A DNA stretch of 64,000 nt from Pararobbsia silviterrae (lineage in GTDB: Bacteria; Pseudomonadota; Gammaproteobacteria; Burkholderiales; Burkholderiaceae): contig NZ_RBZU01000014.1 in assembly GCF_003628125.1 (NCBI RefSeq), positions 1 to 64,000 of the forward strand, given 5' to 3'. The position numbers and the translations under genes were made by a program. Positions within the stretch are counted from its first letter, which is position 1. Every line of letters begins with the position of its first letter. The notes beneath the pieces were generated by a model that saw only the letters and a program-made list of their open reading frames with translations, made no database searches and was not told where the DNA came from. Positions 1 through 8,334 of this stretch are shown in pieces.

Positions 1-75
1 CGAACAGGACCGTGAAACGACTCCACGCCGATGATAGTGCGGGTTCCCGTGTGAAAGTAGGTAATCGTCAGGCTG
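1..75 (+). rRNA. rrf: 5S ribosomal RNA, 3' part
   Basis: The first bases match the 3' two thirds of a proteobacterial 5S rRNA: the run from the cgaac segment through the gatgatagtg core to the closing cgtcaggct. The 5' end lies outside the window, so this is the tail of an rRNA operon read on the plus strand. The exact 3' end is uncertain by a few bases. Confidence 0.88.
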
Positions 76-88
76 TTTAACACCAGAA

Positions 89-117
89 AGCCCTGCCCAA
101 TCGAGCAGGGCTTTTTG
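89..117 (+). terminator. Rho-independent terminator of the rRNA operon
   Basis: A perfect 8-bp stem (AGCCCTGC paired with GCAGGGCT, loop of 8 bases) is followed at once by a run of T. It lies about 14 bases after the 5S rRNA end, as expected for the end of an rrn operon. Confidence 0.92.
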
Positions 118-256
118 CTTTTAAGCGCCGTTTTGCGCACCTGAGTCGCGCGCGCCACCTCGCTCAATGAGCCGCAGTGGTCCTACGTCGCATCACGCGC
201 ACGACAAACCGCTCGCGCGCTAAACCGCTAAACCCCAAGCGCCTCGCGATTCTCCA

Positions 257-760
257 TCACGCACGCGGGAACGCATACGCGATGCCCGCCGCGATCGGAC
301 CGGCGATCGAACCGAATACGGCTCCGACTTGCGCACCCGTCACCGCAGCGAGAGCGTGCAAGACACCGATCTCGACGCGATCCCTTTCCTGCGCATCCCA
401 TGTCGAAAAGCGTGCGAGGCTGCCGGCCAATCCGCACAATGCGCCGCCCAATGCCCCTTTGCACGCACCGATGAACGCAGCGGTCACGATACCCTCAGGA
501 CCCTTGGCCGACATGGCTTCTCCCGTTCGGATCGTCCACACGACCGTGCTTGCCGCGATCGCGATCGACGCCGCGGCGAATCCCACCACACACGCCGTCT
601 TGAAGTTCAACCCGCTCCGCACTGTTGACGCCCGTACGTTGCTGATGCGTCTCGGGCCCAACGGCGGCGGACGTGTGGCATAAGCTCGACGCGGTGCTCC
701 GTGTGCTCTCTTGAGGTGCCGCTGTTGACTCGATCGCTCGAGCTGAATGATGTTGTGCAT
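257..760 (-). CDS. Small glycine/alanine-rich membrane protein, paralogue of the next gene
   Basis: This hypothetical protein of about 167 residues belongs to no family I recognise. A basic, proline-containing N-terminal part of about 55 residues is followed by three hydrophobic stretches rich in Gly and Ala (for example GALGGALCGLAG) that resemble glycine-zipper membrane helices. The layout and several local motifs resemble the protein encoded at 939-1418, so the two are probably diverged tandem copies. The start is uncertain: the frame stays open to 877 and I see no clear ribosome binding site, so I chose the internal ATG at 760 because the membrane part follows it. It could be a non-coding frame in high-GC DNA, but the similarity to its neighbour supports a gene. 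Confidence 0.5.
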   Translation of the reverse strand: MHNIIQLERSSQQRHLKRAHGAPRRAYATRPPPLGPRRISNVRASTVRSGLNFKTACVVGFAAASIAIAASTVVWTIRTGEAMSAKGPEGIVTAAFIGACKGALGGALCGLAGSLARFSTWDAQERDRVEIGVLHALAAVTGAQVGAVFGSIAGPIAAGIAYAFPRA

Positions 761-938
761 GCTTGAATAAGGCCCGTGTTGCGTGATCCGGCGATCGGCG
801 TCGCATGTCGCCGGACACAAAGGAACGGAGACCGGGTCGAGCGCCGCGTATAGGCATACCTCGTCGCAACGCGCCATGCCGCAGATCGATCCGGTGAGAC
901 TCCGTGATTCGACGCGCCGCAGGGTGTCGGGCGCGCGC

Positions 939-1418
939 TCAAGTCTCGCTCGTGTGCGAGCCGTTGTCCGCGAACGAGAGCGAGACCGCGTCGCGCTGCG
1001 ATTCCCATCCCGAACGCGCGAGCAAGGGGCCTGCGATCATGCCGGTCGCAATGCCCGCGGCGCCGCCGGCCGCCAGTACCGCATACGCCACCTGAGGCGA
1101 GCGCATGCGCACGGCCAATGCGCTCGCGCCGATCAACGTGAATGCAATCAGGCCGCCGGCACCGCCGATGGCCGCGCCGGCGCTCATCGCGTGATGCAGC
1201 GACACGCGGCCTGGCGATCCGAACCGCATGCCGAATGCCGTTGACGTCTCGACCGCGATCCAGAGTGTGGTCGCCGCGAGACCGTTCAGCGCTGCGGCGG
1301 CGAGATTACGTACGCTCAGCAATCTCCGCCAACACGGCTGCGGTGCGGGCGCCGCGCGCTCGACGCGCGACCGCGAACGGCCCGATAGCGGGCGCAACTC
1401 GATTGCAATTTGATCCAT
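939..1418 (-). CDS. Small glycine-rich membrane protein, paralogue of 257-760
   Basis: This hypothetical protein of about 159 residues starts MDQIAIELRPLSG. The ATG at 1418 was chosen because GGAG lies a few bases upstream on the minus strand. After a basic N-terminus, residues from about 45 onward form three hydrophobic helices with Gly-rich faces (AAIGGAGGLIAF, AAGGAAGIATGMIAG). The order of hydrophobic segments, and a shared TxxW motif followed by a short polar loop ending in PG or PEG, echo the gene just downstream. No function can be assigned. Small glycine-rich membrane proteins can be inner-membrane, secreted or toxin-like, and nothing here decides between these. Confidence 0.55.
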   Translation of the reverse strand: MDQIAIELRPLSGRSRSRVERAAPAPQPCWRRLLSVRNLAAAALNGLAATTLWIAVETSTAFGMRFGSPGRVSLHHAMSAGAAIGGAGGLIAFTLIGASALAVRMRSPQVAYAVLAAGGAAGIATGMIAGPLLARSGWESQRDAVSLSFADNGSHTSET

Positions 1419-1733
1419 GGCGACTCCGGCTTCGAAAGGGAAGCGCCAGCATGGATGCCCGGCTCTGAACGGCGCTTGCCGATTTCGCGTCGCCACTCGC
1501 GTTGCGCGCCGGGCGAATCCTCGCAATAGGGATCAAGCGCCGATGTCCTGCGCGAGATCACGCGCACAAGGGCGATGTCTTCTTAGCCGCACGTCCCCTT
1601 CGAGATCGGATCGTGCCGCGTGCGTGGACGGCATGCGTCTCGAGCGCGTGAGCCAAGGCCTTGCATCGAGATCGCATGCCTGCTGACCCGGTCCGTTGAG
1701 CGGTATCCGCGGATACGTGCGAGCTCGCGCGTG
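1419..1733. other. Intergenic stretch without a convincing gene
   Basis: About 315 bases lie between the small membrane protein gene and the 3' end of the GGDEF-EAL gene. Short frames exist but lack family resemblance or ribosome binding sites. I see no clear terminator or repeat. Confidence 0.5.
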
Positions 1734-4700
1734 TCACGCAAGCGATTGCGCATTGACCCATGCCGCGAGTTGCGCGGCGTGCAGCGGCTTGGCAAAGAAA
1801 TACCCCTGCAGTTCATCGCAGCCGGCGTCGCGCAAAATACTGACTTCCTGCTGCGTCTCGACGCCCTCGGCTACGACACGGAGTCCGAGCGTGTGACCGA
1901 GGCCGATGATGGCCCGCGTGATCGCGAGATCCGTCGGATCGTCGAGCATGTCATGCACGAAGGACCGATCGATCTTGAGCCGATCGATCGGGAATCGATT
2001 CAGATAATTGAGACTCGAATAGCCGGTGCCGAAATCGTCGATCGATAACTTGACGCCGAGCGCCCGAATTGCCACGAGCTTCGGCAAATAACTCTCGACA
2101 CTATGCATGAGCGTCGATTCCGTGATCTCGAGTTCGAGCTTCCCCGGTTCGATCCGATGGGTTTCGATGCTCGTGCGCAAGGCCTCGACGAGTCCGCTGT
2201 CGCGAAGCTGTACGGCCGACAGATTGATCGATACCTGCACATCCCCGAGCCCATCCTCACGCCACTGCGCCATTTGGCGGCATGCGCGATCGATCACCCA
2301 GGCGCCGATCGGAATGATGAGCCGCGTTTCCTCGGCAATCGGAATGAAGCGGCCCGGCGGCACGTCGCCGAGCTCGGCGTTATGCCAGCGCAACAGGCCT
2401 TCGACGCCGACCAGCTGACCCGTCTGCGCATCGACGTACGGCTGATAGACGAGTTCGAAGGCGTCGTCATCGAGCGCTTCGCGCAGATGCGCTTCGAGCG
2501 TCATGCGGCTGCGCACGCGCTCGGTCATGTCGGCCGAAAAGAATTGCGACACATTGCCGCCGCTTTCTTTCGCGACATACATCGCGACGTCCGCATGCTG
2601 AAGCAGATCGTCGATATCGCGGCCGTCGTCGGGATACATGGCAATTCCGACGCTGCACGACACATGGATCGCGGACCCGTCAACATCGTGCGGTTCGCGG
2701 ATCCAGGGGATCAGCGTCTGGTCGACCATCCTCGATACGTCTTCGCGATGCGCGACGCCATCGAGGATCACGATGAATTCGTCGCCGCCGAGCCGGCTAA
2801 CTGTATCGTTCGCGCGTACGGATCGCGAGAGCCGGCCGGCCACGGATCGCAGCAACGCGTCGCCGACATGATGTCCGAGCGAATCGTTGATGTTCTTGAA
2901 ACGGTCGAGATCGATGAAGAGCAGGGCGACGCGTTCTCCCGTTTCCTGCGCGCGCGCCATCGCGACACCCAAGCGTTCCGTGCACAATGCGCGGTTCGGC
3001 AGTTCGGTCAGCACGTCGTGATGCGCGAGAAATTCGATGCGCGCTTCGCTCTTCTTGCGATCGCTGATGTCGATCGACGTGCAGATGTAGTACGAGACGT
3101 CGCCCTGTTTTTCGCGCACGAGGCTGACCATGAGCCAGGCCGGATATGTCTCGCCGTTGCGCTTGCGGATTCGCGTCTCGCCTTGCCATGCGCCGCGTCG
3201 CGTCGCGCTCGCGGCGAGCGTGTCGAACGTATCGCCGCCCGGCGGATTCGCGGCGAGAAACTGAGGCGACTTGCCGAGCACGTCGGCCGCGTCGTAGCCC
3301 GTGGCGCGATAGAACGCGGGATTCACGGTCAACACGCGACGGTCGCTATCGACGATGAGGATCGCCTCGGACGACCCTTCGAACACCTTGGCCCACAGTT
3401 CGAGCCGTTGTTCGAGGACCTTGAGGTGATTGATCGGCGCAAAGGCGGTCAGGATCGCATCGCGGCCCTGGAACTGAAGCCTTCGCGCCGACAGCACGGC
3501 CCAGGCGGGCTCGCCGCCGGCTTTCCAGCGGACTTCGAACTCGTCGACCGCACCACGATCGGATAGCTGCTGAAAGAAGCGTGCGCGCACGGACGAGTCG
3601 AGTCCGACGCCCCACGGATCGGTCTCGAGGCCGTCGAGCCAGCGCGCCGCGGGCTGGTTCGCGTGCAGCACTTCGTGGCCCGGAATCGCGGTGACAACCA
3701 TCGGAAACGGTGTCGCTTCGACGAGCGCGTGCTGGGCCTCGGATGCCCGCGCGCTTGCCGCGCGTTCCTTCTGGGCTTCGCGTTCGCGATCGAGTTGTTC
3801 GAGCATGCCGTTGAAGCCGAGCACGAGCCGGCCGATCTCGTCCTGACTGTTCCAGATCGCGCGTCGTGAATGATCGCCCGTGCGACGCACGGTTTCCATG
3901 ACGCGCGCGAGCGTGCGCAGCGGTCGCGCGATCTGGCCGGCGACGAAATAGACCATGCAGAGAATGCCGCAGAGGAGCGACAGCGCGGTGCCGAGATGCA
4001 GCCACATGCGCATATACAGTTCGTGGACGCGCGCGTGCAGCAGGCCGTCGAGCGAGACGGCCGAGGCTTGCCAGCCGGCTTCGATCGCATCGACGAGGGC
4101 CCGTTGCGCGTCGTCGACTTGCGCGAGCGCGCGCGGATCGTCGTAGCTCGTGTCGACGGTCGTGCGCGCCGCTTCGCGATACGCATCGACGGCCGCGAAC
4201 ATGCGCCGCTTGGCCGGGCCGAGCGCGCGCTCAAGTCCGGGATTCGCGGCGACGGCTTCGTTGAAGTCGGATTGGAATCCTTGCGTCGTCGCGTCGAGCT
4301 GGCCTTCAAGGATCAGATAACGCGTGCGTGCTTCGTTGCGTTCGGTGCGCCGGAGCGCGGACGCGTGAAGCCGCTCGCCGATGCCGTTCGTCACCTGGAT
4401 CAAGGCCGGATAGCGCAGGATCAGCAATGACATCGTGTAGTAGCTGTCGAGGTCGGGATCGAGGATCAGATTCGACTGGTTGCCCACGCGCGTGATGAGC
4501 TCGCGGCATGCGCCGATCGCGGCGTCGACCTTGGTTTGCAGCAAGCCGCCGGGTTCGACGAGCGCCGATACGGATGCGATCGCGCCCGCACTGACGTCGT
4601 CGCTATGCATGTCGGCGCCATGTTGTGCCTCGGCGTTCGACAATTCGGTTTCGAACGCGCGCAGGCGCGCGGTCACATCGGATTCTCCGGCGCCCACGCG

Positions 4701-4904
4701 CGCAATATCGATGAGACCGCCGCGCACCGCGCTTACATAGACATTCCCCGCGATTTCCTTTTGCGCGAAATCGATCGCGATGTATTTTTCGTGAATCAGA
4801 ATGCCGCTGATGTAAATCACGGCAGTCAGGTCCAGCAGGTAAATCAGCAGCAGCTTTCGACCGACGCTCAGCCGCGCAAGCAGCCGTACAAATGGATTCC
4901 GCAT
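1734..4904 (-). CDS. Membrane-anchored PAS-GGDEF-EAL cyclic-di-GMP enzyme
   Basis: This bifunctional-type c-di-GMP turnover protein has 1056 residues. Transmembrane helix 1 is at about 16-38. A mostly helical periplasmic sensor region runs to about 300, followed by helix 2 at 303-323, a HAMP linker at about 320-373, and PAS-like domains at about 395-490 and 505-615. The GGDEF domain (about 630-790) has an intact GGDEF at 706-710, so diguanylate cyclase activity is plausible. The C-terminal EAL domain has EGL at 835-837 in place of EAL and keeps the later DDFGTGYSS and EGVET motifs, so phosphodiesterase activity is also possible. The EGL variant is known in active members of the family. The gene stands alone. 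A PilZ protein, a possible c-di-GMP receptor, is encoded at 11.9-13.1 kb. Confidence 0.93.
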   Translation of the reverse strand: MRNPFVRLLARLSVGRKLLLIYLLDLTAVIYISGILIHEKYIAIDFAQKEIAGNVYVSAVRGGLIDIARVGAGESDVTARLRAFETELSNAEAQHGADMHSDDVSAGAIASVSALVEPGGLLQTKVDAAIGACRELITRVGNQSNLILDPDLDSYYTMSLLILRYPALIQVTNGIGERLHASALRRTERNEARTRYLILEGQLDATTQGFQSDFNEAVAANPGLERALGPAKRRMFAAVDAYREAARTTVDTSYDDPRALAQVDDAQRALVDAIEAGWQASAVSLDGLLHARVHELYMRMWLHLGTALSLLCGILCMVYFVAGQIARPLRTLARVMETVRRTGDHSRRAIWNSQDEIGRLVLGFNGMLEQLDREREAQKERAASARASEAQHALVEATPFPMVVTAIPGHEVLHANQPAARWLDGLETDPWGVGLDSSVRARFFQQLSDRGAVDEFEVRWKAGGEPAWAVLSARRLQFQGRDAILTAFAPINHLKVLEQRLELWAKVFEGSSEAILIVDSDRRVLTVNPAFYRATGYDAADVLGKSPQFLAANPPGGDTFDTLAASATRRGAWQGETRIRKRNGETYPAWLMVSLVREKQGDVSYYICTSIDISDRKKSEARIEFLAHHDVLTELPNRALCTERLGVAMARAQETGERVALLFIDLDRFKNINDSLGHHVGDALLRSVAGRLSRSVRANDTVSRLGGDEFIVILDGVAHREDVSRMVDQTLIPWIREPHDVDGSAIHVSCSVGIAMYPDDGRDIDDLLQHADVAMYVAKESGGNVSQFFSADMTERVRSRMTLEAHLREALDDDAFELVYQPYVDAQTGQLVGVEGLLRWHNAELGDVPPGRFIPIAEETRLIIPIGAWVIDRACRQMAQWREDGLGDVQVSINLSAVQLRDSGLVEALRTSIETHRIEPGKLELEITESTLMHSVESYLPKLVAIRALGVKLSIDDFGTGYSSLNYLNRFPIDRLKIDRSFVHDMLDDPTDLAITRAIIGLGHTLGLRVVAEGVETQQEVSILRDAGCDELQGYFFAKPLHAAQLAAWVNAQSLA

Positions 4905-5094
4905 GCTGGGTTCACCGACCGCTCAGGATTCGGCCGGCCCAATTTCTAGAAATAGGGCGCAAATACGGGTGAGGCGCTGGCGCTTGACACCGCCCGTCCT
5001 GTATTGACGTTGTAAATTAAGTATAAGGTGAAAAAAAATCGTGAAAGGTCGCAGTGCATTTTGCATACACCTGAAAATCGAATGAAAATCGCTC

Positions 5095-5171
5095 GCTAGA
5101 GGCTAGAGGCTAGAGGCTAGAGGCTAGAGGCTAGAGGCTAGAGGCCGAGTGCCGAGTGCCGAGTGCCGAGT
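5095..5171. repeat. Heptamer tandem array, part 1
   Basis: Seven perfect copies of GCTAGAG (5095-5143) are followed directly by four copies of GCCGAGT (5144-5171). The two units share phase and length, so one probably arose from the other. The array lies in the 0.57-kb intergenic region between the GGDEF-EAL gene and the reductase gene. Confidence 0.97.
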
Positions 5172-5241
5172 GCCAAGTGCCAAGTGCCAAGTGCCAAGTG
5201 CCAAGTGCCAAGTGCCAAGTGCCAAGTGCCAAGTGCCCAAC
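5172..5241. repeat. Heptamer tandem array, part 2
   Basis: Nine copies of GCCAAGT (5172-5234) and one divergent unit, GCCCAAC (5235-5241), continue the phase of part 1. The 7-base period gives a repeated 7-residue peptide in every frame, so the open frames running through it are an artefact of the repeat and not evidence for a protein. Confidence 0.97.
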
Positions 5242-5244
5242 GCC

Positions 5245-5316
5245 AAGGGCAAGGGCAAGGGCAAGGGCAAGGGCAAGGGCAAGGGCAAGGGCAAGGGCAA
5301 GGGCAAGGGCAAGGGC
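5245..5316. repeat. Hexamer tandem array
   Basis: Twelve perfect copies of AAGGGC abut the heptamer field after only three bases. The change of period from 7 to 6 is abrupt. The array ends about 150 bases before the reductase start codon, so copy number could alter promoter or leader spacing. No promoter is visible between the array and the gene. Confidence 0.97.
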
Positions 5317-5470
5317 GCGGCGCTAAGGCCGAGCATCTAGCGGGCCGACGCCTCATGTTCGGACGTATTCAAGGCGCCTCCTAGAACGCCGCTTTTGCGG
5401 GGCCGGAGTAACCTGTGCCTTTCGCGCGGCCACCGGCGACGGGCTGCGAATGACGACGGAGACGGATGCG

Positions 5471-6454
5471 ATGTTTAAGGCCATTTTGCTAAACAAGACC
5501 GACACGGGCACGTCGGCACACATCGAATCGCTCGACGAAGCGGCGCTGCCCGAAGGCGACGTGACGGTCGAAGTCGATTATTCGACGCTCAACTACAAGG
5601 ACGGCCTCGCGATCACGGGTGCGGGCCCCGTGGTGCGTCAATTTCCGATGGTCCCCGGCGTCGATTTCGCGGGGCGCGTGCGCAAGAGCGCCAGCCCGCG
5701 GTTCAAAGCCGGCGACGCGGTCGTCCTCAATGGCTGGGGTGTCGGCGAACTGCATTGGGGCGGGCTCGCCGAACTCGCGCGCGTGCGCAGCGAATGGCTG
5801 ATGCCGTTGCCCGCGGGCATGAACGCGGCACAAGCGATGGCGATCGGGACGGCCGGTTATACGGCGATGTTGTGCGTTCAGACGCTCGAACGCCACGGCG
5901 TCCGACCCGGCGACGGCGAGATCATCGTGACGGGCGCCAACGGCGGCGTCGGCAGCATTGCGATCATGATTCTCGCGCAGCGCGGCTATCAGGTCGTCGC
6001 CTCAACCGGACGCCCGGCGGAGCGCGAACGCTTGCTCTCGCTCGGCGCGCACGAGGTGATCGACCGCGCGACGTTGTCGGGACCCGGCAAGCCGCTCGCG
6101 AAAGAACGATGGGCCGGCGCCGTCGACAGCGTCGGCAGCCATACGCTTGCGAATGTCTGCGCATCGGCGCGGCGCGGCGGTGTCGTGACCGCGTGCGGCC
6201 TTGCACAGGGTATGGATTTTCCCGCGACCGTCGCCCCGTTCATCTTGCGCGGCGTCACGCTCGCGGGCGTCGACAGCGTCTACGAGCCCATGGACACCCG
6301 CCTCAGTGCGTGGGACGCGCTCGCCGAACCGGCGCTGCTCGCACGGTTGGCCGGCAATACGCGCGAGATCGGATTGACCGAGGCCATCGACGTCGCGCGC
6401 GGCCTCTTGGCGGGACAGATCGCGGGGCGCGTGCGCGTCGACGTTCGCCGGTAG
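5471..6454 (+). CDS. Zinc-free medium-chain oxidoreductase, YhdH/AcuI (acryloyl-CoA reductase) type
   Basis: This protein of about 327 residues belongs to the MDR superfamily, YhdH/AcuI branch. It has an N-terminal GroES-like domain (YSTLNYKDGLAITG, PGVDFAGRV) and a Rossmann domain with the NADPH-binding motif TGANGGVGSIA at about residues 150-160. Characterised AcuI proteins reduce acryloyl-CoA to propionyl-CoA with NADPH. The substrate cannot be read from the sequence here. The zinc-binding residues of alcohol dehydrogenases are absent, as is usual for the branch. I chose ATG 5471 (MFKAILLNK) over ATG 5450 because GGAG lies 9-10 bases upstream and YhdH proteins begin at this point. The tandem repeats upstream are unusual. 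Confidence 0.85.
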   Translation: MFKAILLNKTDTGTSAHIESLDEAALPEGDVTVEVDYSTLNYKDGLAITGAGPVVRQFPMVPGVDFAGRVRKSASPRFKAGDAVVLNGWGVGELHWGGLAELARVRSEWLMPLPAGMNAAQAMAIGTAGYTAMLCVQTLERHGVRPGDGEIIVTGANGGVGSIAIMILAQRGYQVVASTGRPAERERLLSLGAHEVIDRATLSGPGKPLAKERWAGAVDSVGSHTLANVCASARRGGVVTACGLAQGMDFPATVAPFILRGVTLAGVDSVYEPMDTRLSAWDALAEPALLARLAGNTREIGLTEAIDVARGLLAGQIAGRVRVDVRR

Positions 6455-6862
6455 CGTGCGGCACGTGCCGCGCGCCGATTCAACGGCGGTGCGCCGACTG
6501 TATTCGAAACAGATACAGATCGGGCGCCGCATGCGCCTCGTATGCATGGATCATCCGCGATTTGCATTGCGCGCGAAGCGTACCGTCCGCCGGACACCGT
6601 GCATCTGCGCCGCATTGGTGCATCCGAGACATAAGATCAGCGCTCGTGCGATATGAACGTTGCACGTCATGGCGAACACACACGAGCCGACCTACAATCG
6701 TGGCAAGCAAGAGAGCGGACGGCCCCGAACGGCCGTTGTGAATCGAAGTCCCACTGAGGTCGTCCCACACGGGTCGTCCCACACGGGTCGTCCCACACGG
6801 GCCGTCCCGCACAAGACGCTCCACATGGACACGCCCACGCGGGCCGTGCCGAGTTCAAAGCC
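6455..6862. other. Intergenic region containing a 14-bp tandem repeat
   Basis: About 408 bases have no convincing gene. The only clear structure is the 14-bp direct repeat at 6760-6815 described separately. No terminator with a U tract was seen after the reductase gene. Confidence 0.6.
6760..6815. repeat. 14-bp direct tandem repeat
   Basis: Three perfect units of TCGTCCCACACGGG (6760-6773, 6774-6787, 6788-6801) are followed by a decayed fourth unit (6802-6815). They end about 47 bases upstream of the DUF302 start codon. They could be an iterated protein-binding site or a neutral minisatellite. Confidence 0.93.
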
Positions 6863-7267
6863 ATGAATGACGAAGATATGTACACCTGGCCGAGCCCGCT
6901 CGGCGTGTCCGAAACCGTCGATCTGATCGTCGCGACGCTCGCGCATGTCGGTGCGAAGGTGTTCGCGGTGATCGATCAACAGGCCGAAGCGCGCGCCGTC
7001 GGTCTCGACATGCAGGCGTTGACGTTGATCCTGTTCGGCAATCCGCGCGCGGGCACGCCGCTCATGCAGGCCGATCCGACGTGCGCCTTCGATCTGCCGC
7101 TCAAACTGCTCGTGCATGCGCATGACGACGGACGCGCGCGCGTGCAGATGCTGCGCGCCGAAACGTTCGTGAGCCGCTACGACGTGCCGGCGAATGCCGC
7201 CGGCGTTTTCACGGGGGCCGCGGCGCTGCTCGAATCCGCTTTGCTCAAGGCGCCGCGCGCGCCTTGA
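6863..7267 (+). CDS. DUF302 family protein
   Basis: This protein of 134 residues matches the DUF302 pattern: a conserved FGNPRAGTPLM segment near residue 58, followed by a FDLPLKLLV strand. Such proteins are small alpha/beta folds of unknown biochemical function. No signal peptide is visible. The start ATG at 6863 follows the 14-bp repeats. The 3' end overlaps the convergent XRE regulator gene by 23 bases, so transcripts from the two genes would be antisense at their ends. Confidence 0.82.
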   Translation: MNDEDMYTWPSPLGVSETVDLIVATLAHVGAKVFAVIDQQAEARAVGLDMQALTLILFGNPRAGTPLMQADPTCAFDLPLKLLVHAHDDGRARVQMLRAETFVSRYDVPANAAGVFTGAAALLESALLKAPRAP

Positions 7268-8129
7268 ACCACTCGGCCGTCGCGGGATCCGCGGGAAAGA
7301 ACGTTTCAATCCGGAGTTCGTGAACCGTCACGTCGTGAGGCGTCCCGAGCGTCGTGATGGCCGAGAAAAGATTGAGTTCGACGCCCGCCTTGCCGATGCG
7401 CAGCGGCACGAACGGCAGCGCATTCGATTCGAGATTCGGCGTGCGCGACGCGGCCTCGATACCGGGCAATGCAAGCAGCGTGTCGAGCAGCGCCTGCGCC
7501 TCGCTTTGCGGGCCGTCGCCCATCGCTTCACGCTGAATCCAGTGCAACGCGTCGCTCGCGATCGTTTGCCAATTGAGCAGATGCCGGCGTGCTGCGGGAT
7601 CGAGCGTCGCCTGAATCACATTGAATTCGCCGTCGCCGGGCAGCGGGCCATGCGCATCGATATCGAGCAGCCAGCGAAAGAATCCCGCCGCGGACGCATT
7701 GGCCATCACGAGATTCCAGAGCCGGTCGACCACGATCGCCGGGTAGGGCGTTTGTTGAGCGAGCATGAATTCGAGCGCCTGCCGGACCGCGGCCATTTCC
7801 GGATCCGACAGAGTGCGCTCCTGATACGCGGGCGCGAAGCCCGCGCAAAGCAGCATGACGTTGCGTTGCCGTAGCGGCATGTCGAGCACGGTGCCGAGGC
7901 GCAAGATCAACTCGCGGCTCGGCTGCGAACGTCCGCTTTCGAGAAAGCTGATATGCCGCTGAGAAATATCAGCCTCCGCGGAAAGCCGCAATTGACTGAG
8001 GCCGCGCTTGTCGCGCCAATATCGGAGCGCGGAACCGAAATCGCTGAAGTAGCGCTCATGCGCGAGCCGCGCGGGCGCGGTGCGCGAATCGGCCGGCTTG
8101 CGCGCGGCGTCTGCTAACGCGGAACTCAT
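7245..8129 (-). CDS. XRE-family regulator with MmyB-like ligand-binding domain
   Basis: This protein of about 294 residues has a helix-turn-helix at about residues 30-90 (RGLSQLRLSAEADISQRHIS, then LESGRSQPSRELILRL). A large C-terminal domain of the MmyB/PAS-like type follows, found in regulators proposed to sense small ligands such as fatty acids. The start ATG at 8129 gives a short Ala-rich N-terminus before the DNA-binding domain. Upstream ATGs would add residues unlike the family. It is convergent with the DUF302 gene and lies downstream of the gltL-type gene on the same strand. Its targets are unknown. Confidence 0.85.
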   Translation of the reverse strand: MSSALADAARKPADSRTAPARLAHERYFSDFGSALRYWRDKRGLSQLRLSAEADISQRHISFLESGRSQPSRELILRLGTVLDMPLRQRNVMLLCAGFAPAYQERTLSDPEMAAVRQALEFMLAQQTPYPAIVVDRLWNLVMANASAAGFFRWLLDIDAHGPLPGDGEFNVIQATLDPAARRHLLNWQTIASDALHWIQREAMGDGPQSEAQALLDTLLALPGIEAASRTPNLESNALPFVPLRIGKAGVELNLFSAITTLGTPHDVTVHELRIETFFPADPATAEWFKARAAP

Positions 8130-8334
8130 GGGCGGTCTCCTCGACGGCGATTCGCAACGACACGATGCGATCCATGTCATGCGCACGATACGGACAGTGC
8201 GGAGATTGTCGGCCCGAACGCGCGCGACGTCGATTACCTCGGACGTCATCGGCGTCAGACGCAGGATCGCACGCGCCGAACGACAGCCGGGAGGTCGCGC
8301 GCGGCCGCATGTCTTGCGACCGCGCGCTGCGCGT

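Noticed and set aside
2103-3566. Long plus-strand frame (487 codons) opposite the GGDEF-EAL gene
   Set aside because: It mirrors a well-supported gene; the composition is Arg/Asp/Ala-rich as expected for an antisense frame in high-GC DNA.
5095-5316. Possible CRISPR array
   Set aside because: Units are contiguous 6-7-mers with no spacers, and no cas genes are present.
5124-5384. Open frames on both strands through the heptamer/hexamer field encoding repeated CQVPSAK or LALGTWH peptides
   Set aside because: A 7-base repeat without stops is open in every frame and gives a repeating peptide automatically. No start site, family or codon signal supports translation.
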